From: Clostridium sp. KNHs205
GTDB lineage: Bacteria; Bacillota; Clostridia; Lachnospirales; Lachnospiraceae
Assembly (NCBI RefSeq): GCF_000702945.1
Contig: NZ_JNLE01000003.1
Coordinates: forward strand, 2,899,501-2,963,500
Length of the DNA stretch: 64,000 nt
Reading direction: 5' to 3'
Shown here: positions 61,149 through 64,000 of the stretch, piece by piece
How the letters are laid out: each line of letters starts with the position of its first letter
Numbering within the stretch: position 1 is the first letter of the stretch
The notes under the pieces: generated by a model
What the model was told of the DNA's origin: nothing
The model's input: only the letters and a program-made list of their open reading frames with translations
Databases searched by the model: none
Translations under genes and position numbers: made by a program

Positions 61149-62119
61149 AAGATAATAAAATAATACTGGATGTAAAAAATCTGGATAAGTATTTCCGCCT
61201 GGACAGTGATTCCCTGCTAAAGGCAGTGGATCATGTCAGCTTCCGGATCTGGGAGGGTGAAACCTTAGGTCTGGTAGGGGAATCCGGATGCGGAAAGACT
61301 ACCTGCGGCCGTACTGCCATAGGTTTATATAATAAAACAGCGGGAAATGTTTACTATAAGGGAGAGGACGTTCACGAGTTAAAAGGAAAGGAAAAGCAGA
61401 ACTTTAAAAAGAATGTGCAGATGATCTTTCAGGATCCATATGCATCCCTTGATCCAAGAATGACAGTTGCAGATATCGTAGCAGAAGGAATCGATATTCA
61501 TAAACTGGCTGCAGGCAAAAAAGACAGAGATGAAAAAATCTATTATTATCTCAATCTGGTAGGTCTAAACAGAGAACATGCCGGAAGATTCGTCCATGAG
61601 TTCTCAGGAGGCCAGAGACAACGAATCGGCATAGCAAGAGCATTGGCTGTAGAACCGGAATTTCTGGTGCTGGATGAACCGATTTCTGCATTGGATGTTT
61701 CCATACAGGCCCAGATAGTAAATTTACTGGTAAGACTCCAAAAAGAAATGAAGCTGACCTATCTCTTTGTAGCTCATGATCTTTCCATGGTCAAACACAT
61801 TTCAGACAGAGTAGCAGTTATGTATCTGGGTAAAATAGTAGAAATCACAACCTCTGACAAACTGTACCGGAATCCTCTGCATCCATATACCCAGGCCCTG
61901 CTGTCTGCAATACCTATACCAGACCCGGAGATTGAAAGCACTCGTGCAATCATCAAACTGGAAGGAGATGTACCAAGCCCCATAAATCCGCCGGCAGGCT
62001 GCAGATTCAAAGGAAGATGTAAATATGCAACAGCTGTTTGCGGAGAAATAACCCCTGAGCTGCAAAATATTGGGGACGACCATTATGTGGCATGTCATCT
62101 ATATAATAAGAACAGTTAG
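61145..62119 (+). CDS. oppF: Oligopeptide ABC transporter ATPase
   Basis: A 324-residue ATPase partner of OppD. It has Walker A GESGCGKT, the signature FSGGQRQRI, Walker B LVLDEPISALD, VAHDLSMV and the C-terminal CRFKGRCKYATAVC cysteine group. The ATGA overlap with oppD shows translational coupling. It completes the importer, which pulls in peptides for nitrogen and carbon. Confidence 0.95.
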   Translation: MKDNKIILDVKNLDKYFRLDSDSLLKAVDHVSFRIWEGETLGLVGESGCGKTTCGRTAIGLYNKTAGNVYYKGEDVHELKGKEKQNFKKNVQMIFQDPYASLDPRMTVADIVAEGIDIHKLAAGKKDRDEKIYYYLNLVGLNREHAGRFVHEFSGGQRQRIGIARALAVEPEFLVLDEPISALDVSIQAQIVNLLVRLQKEMKLTYLFVAHDLSMVKHISDRVAVMYLGKIVEITTSDKLYRNPLHPYTQALLSAIPIPDPEIESTRAIIKLEGDVPSPINPPAGCRFKGRCKYATAVCGEITPELQNIGDDHYVACHLYNKNS

Positions 62120-62159
62120 TATTACAGCCAGTCAACTGTCAAAAGGGAGGAACCAGACT

Positions 62160-62507
62160 TTGAAGTTAAAGAATTACTTAATGGATATTCTAAAAGCAAT
62201 GGTCATAGGCCTTATAACCAGCGGAATTGTCATAGTACTGATTGGAGTCATAGCACTTATCGTTAACAGCGGATCAATATTACCAAGCCTTACAGTAGTC
62301 AGAAGTGCCCTATGTATCATAGGTTCACTGGGACTTATAATATCTGCTGCCATGTTGTTAACTAAAAGGAATGGTGTATCAAAGGACTATGAAAAGGAGT
62401 GGCGGGCACATTTTAACCACTTTAATCTGCTTGGTGTCATCCTTACTGTTTCTTCTGTCTTACTTCTTATTGCGGGGGGAATTGACAGCCTGCTGTATGT
62501 ATTTTAA
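62160..62507 (+). CDS. Small membrane protein of unknown function
   Basis: A 115-residue protein with three likely membrane helices (about residues 10-35, 45-65 and 90-112: VIGLITSGIVIVLIGVIALI, ALCIIGSLGLIISAAML, LLGVILTVSSVLLLIAGG). Between the last two lies a charged loop containing WRAHFNHFN. The start is taken as TTG 62160, which has GGGAGG nine bases upstream; ATG 62181 is the alternative. It may be co-transcribed with opp (gap 40 bases). No family is recognised. Confidence 0.65.
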   Translation: MKLKNYLMDILKAMVIGLITSGIVIVLIGVIALIVNSGSILPSLTVVRSALCIIGSLGLIISAAMLLTKRNGVSKDYEKEWRAHFNHFNLLGVILTVSSVLLLIAGGIDSLLYVF

Positions 62508-62875
62508 ATAACTGTGAGATTAACCTTAAAACCAATACAAACATTCAGATTGAAGTCTGTATACTAAAACTATCCTACCCCGAACTCACTTTCATAAGGT
62601 TTACTCCTTTTATTTTGTGGCTTTAAGTACAAAATCTTTGCTTATCTCTCTTCTTTCTTAATTAAGCTGTAGCAAAGTAATAATTAAAACATAGCTTAAA
62701 GCGATATAAAAGAAATAGATAAAGCAATGATTATAACATAACTTAAGCAATAATTAAAGCTGGACTTGTATCTACGTTATTTACACAAGCCCAATTAAAG
62801 TGTTTATAAAAACCCTGTTTAAAGTAATAATGAGCCATAATCAAAGGATTTAATCCTTATTCCAACCAATAAACA
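62508..62875. other. AT-rich intergenic region
   Basis: No gene is seen. Near 62675-62765 short, similar AT words (TAATTAAA, TAACTTAA, AGC) recur without exact period. A terminator for the opp transcript is not obvious here. Confidence 0.35.
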
Positions 62876-63104
62876 GGCGATTTGCATAAGACAGAAGGAA
62901 TGAGTGCGCCTATGTATTAGAAGTCCTTTTCTCTGAAGCTTTTGTGCTATATCCTCAAACGGATAACTCGCTTCGCTCAAACAGATTGTCTGAGCGAAGC
63001 GAGTTATCTGTTTGAGAATATGTCAAGCACAGAAGCATCAGAGAAATAGGACTTCTTATAAATTGTAATCGAAGCATGAATCTTTCTGTCTTATGCAAAT
63101 CGCC
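62876..63104. repeat. 229-bp long imperfect palindrome
   Basis: Outer arms of 21 bases (62876-62896 and 63084-63104) are perfect complements. The inner arms of 18 bases (62962-62979 and 62991-63008) are also perfect, around an 11-base loop. Intermediate parts (AGAAGTCCT, TCTCTGA, TGTGCT, CTCAAAC) pair too. The whole folds into one long stem. No coding frame or mobility gene is inside. Confidence 0.85.
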
Positions 63105-63135
63105 GTCCGTCTGTAAATACCAACTAAAATAATAT

Positions 63136-63194
63136 TTGACAATTCATGGCATCAGAGTTAAAATAGCACTGTTATAGATAACGGTGTTATGTTG
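63136..63194 (+). promoter_or_regulatory. tetR promoter and operator
   Basis: TTGACA (63136-63141) and TAAAAT (63159-63164) are 17 bases apart. At the start site CACTGTTAT-AG-ATAACGGTG (63167-63186) is an inverted repeat with one mismatch. Seventeen bases of this region (63178-63194) recur at 63881-63897. Confidence 0.75.
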
Positions 63195-63203
63195 GGGGAT
63201 ACA

Positions 63204-63836
63204 GTGAAGAACGAAAAAGATACAAAAGCTAAACTTCTTGCAAGTGCGAAACAGGAGTTTATGGAAAAAGGCTACATGCAGGCATCCCTTCGTAATATCT
63301 GTAAAAATGCAGGTGTGACAACAGGAGCGCTGTATTTCTTCTTCAAAGATAAAGAGGATCTATTTGCCTCTTTGGTTGAAGAACCTTTAAATACCCTGAA
63401 AGAGATAATGATCAGTCATTATACAGAAGAGATGGAATATGTCACTGCCATACATCAGATGAAGAATGATTTCACAGATGATATGGAGGCGGTGGAAGAA
63501 CTACTTCACTATATATACCAGTATTACGAGGAGTTTCAGTTGGTTCTGACGAAATCTCAGGGCTCACGATTTGAAAAAAGCGTTGATTTCTTTGTGGCAG
63601 TTACCGAAAAACATTACCGGCTGCTGACAGATAAAATATCCGAGATTATAAAAGCACCTGTTTTGAATGATTATATGGTACACTGGATTTCCCATATGCA
63701 GATAGATATCTTCGTACACCTTCTGACTCATGAAAGATCGGAAGCAGCTGCAAGAGAGCATATGATACTAACAATGCATTACCTTATGAATGGCTGGAAC
63801 GGCTTCTTTGTCGTTCCGGATAATAATAAAGAGTAA
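63204..63836 (+). CDS. TetR/AcrR-family transcriptional regulator
   Basis: A 210-residue regulator with the N-terminal helix-turn-helix (LLASAKQEFMEKGYMQASLR then NICKNAGVTTGALYFFFKDKEDL) and a helical ligand domain. I place the start at GTG 63204, with GGGGG (63194-63198) five bases upstream; ATG 63189 sits within the operator and lacks a ribosome site. It likely represses itself and the gene beginning at the right edge, since both carry the same operator. The inducer is unknown. Confidence 0.9.
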   Translation: MKNEKDTKAKLLASAKQEFMEKGYMQASLRNICKNAGVTTGALYFFFKDKEDLFASLVEEPLNTLKEIMISHYTEEMEYVTAIHQMKNDFTDDMEAVEELLHYIYQYYEEFQLVLTKSQGSRFEKSVDFFVAVTEKHYRLLTDKISEIIKAPVLNDYMVHWISHMQIDIFVHLLTHERSEAAAREHMILTMHYLMNGWNGFFVVPDNNKE

Positions 63837-63839
63837 GCA

Positions 63840-63862
63840 GCTATACGCTTTTGGCGTATAGC
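63840..63862 (+). terminator. Terminator after tetR
   Basis: GCTATACGC (63840-63848) and GCGTATAGC (63854-63862) form a 9-bp stem with a 5-base loop; the next bases are TTATATATT. Confidence 0.7.
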
Positions 63863-63875
63863 TTATATATTAAGT

Positions 63876-63898
63876 GCAACATAACGGTGTTATGTTGC
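63876..63898. promoter_or_regulatory. Second TetR operator at right edge
   Basis: GCAACATAAC-N3-GTTATGTTGC is a perfect 10-3-10 palindrome sharing 17 identical bases (63881-63897) with the tetR operator. It lies directly ahead of the sequence that leaves the window. Confidence 0.75.
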
Positions 63899-64000
63899 TT
63901 GAAGAAATAAGTTCAGCTGAAAAAACGAGTCAGCAAAAAACACACCAGCAAAAAAAGCACCCAGCTGAAAAAAGGTGTTCAGCAGAAAAAAGATGTTCAG
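63892..64000 (+). CDS. Possible start of a new gene, cut by right edge, with repeat-rich N terminus
   Basis: An open frame from ATG 63892 reads MLLEEISSAEKTSQQ and continues with repeated Ala-Glu-Lys and CSAEKR units to the edge. The DNA shows recurring CAGC(T/A)GAAAAAA words. There is no ribosome site and the ATG is inside the operator, so the true start may be farther right and this may be non-coding repeat. Confidence 0.25.
   Translation, partial: MLLEEISSAEKTSQQKTHQQKKHPAEKRCSAEKRCS

Noticed and set aside
62876..63104. Retron or reverse-transcriptase-linked msr/msd
   Set aside because: The structure is suggestive in size, but no reverse transcriptase gene is adjacent.

Overview
The window looks like chromosome of a low-GC, anaerobic, Gram-positive Firmicute. 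The best match in gene style is a plant-polysaccharide-degrading Lachnospiraceae or Clostridium (the C. phytofermentans/Anaerocolumna type), but that genus-level placement is inference. Supporting signs are AT-rich spacers, strong GGAGG ribosome sites, TTGACA-17-TATAAT promoters, a secreted GH5 enzyme with CBM32, X2 and CBM3 modules, the anaerobic sulfite reductase asrABC, and a clostridial-type xanthine dehydrogenase. I saw no rRNA, tRNA, CRISPR array or prophage.

Layout. 1-6600: a VOC-family gene cut by the left edge, a GNAT acetyltransferase, a TetR regulator and a lon protease that share an 8-4-8 operator, a small DUF1858 protein, and a membrane diguanylate cyclase with an unusual start and a terminator-like hairpin in its leader. 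6700-10000: the secreted GH5 enzyme. 10500-16200: a 22-bp tandem repeat, then an FNT channel, asrC, asrB, asrA, a Crp/Fnr regulator and an alpha/beta hydrolase, all on the minus strand; this is a sulfite-reduction and sulfide-export locus. 16200-20460: a MarR-controlled heterodimeric ABC exporter with one degenerate ATPase site. 20600-25750: an AraC regulator divergent from an iron-siderophore-type binding lipoprotein, a BBE-like flavoenzyme, and a SUFU-domain protein. 25800-31300: a three-subunit molybdenum hydroxylase and an MFS transporter.

31300-36230 is a mobile-element scar zone. It holds an intact IS30-family transposase, an antisense IS30 remnant, two IS66 remnants, a frameshifted carbohydrate acetylesterase and an intact esterase. 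It is followed by a second hydrolase and then a MarR regulator whose operator is repeated ahead of a 49-residue ORF and a calcium-type P-type ATPase (37650-41330). 41790-45030: a membrane protein with a possible permuted NlpC/P60 domain, an AraC-GyrI regulator and a C45-type acylase. 45060-48100: two membrane TPR proteins plus a Cdc48-like AAA ATPase behind a paired 20-bp repeat. 48100-50600: two metallo-beta-lactamase-fold proteins and a WYL regulator. 50980-52840: an ECF sigma factor and a membrane partner.

53311-55965 encodes the most striking protein: a TetM/EF-G-like translational GTPase fused to a C-terminal NYN domain of the YacP/Rae1 type. This suggests a ribosome-binding factor that also carries an RNase. 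A complete oligopeptide ABC importer (oppABCDF) follows, then a small membrane protein, a 229-bp long palindrome, and a TetR regulator whose operator reappears at the right edge in front of the next, cut-off gene.
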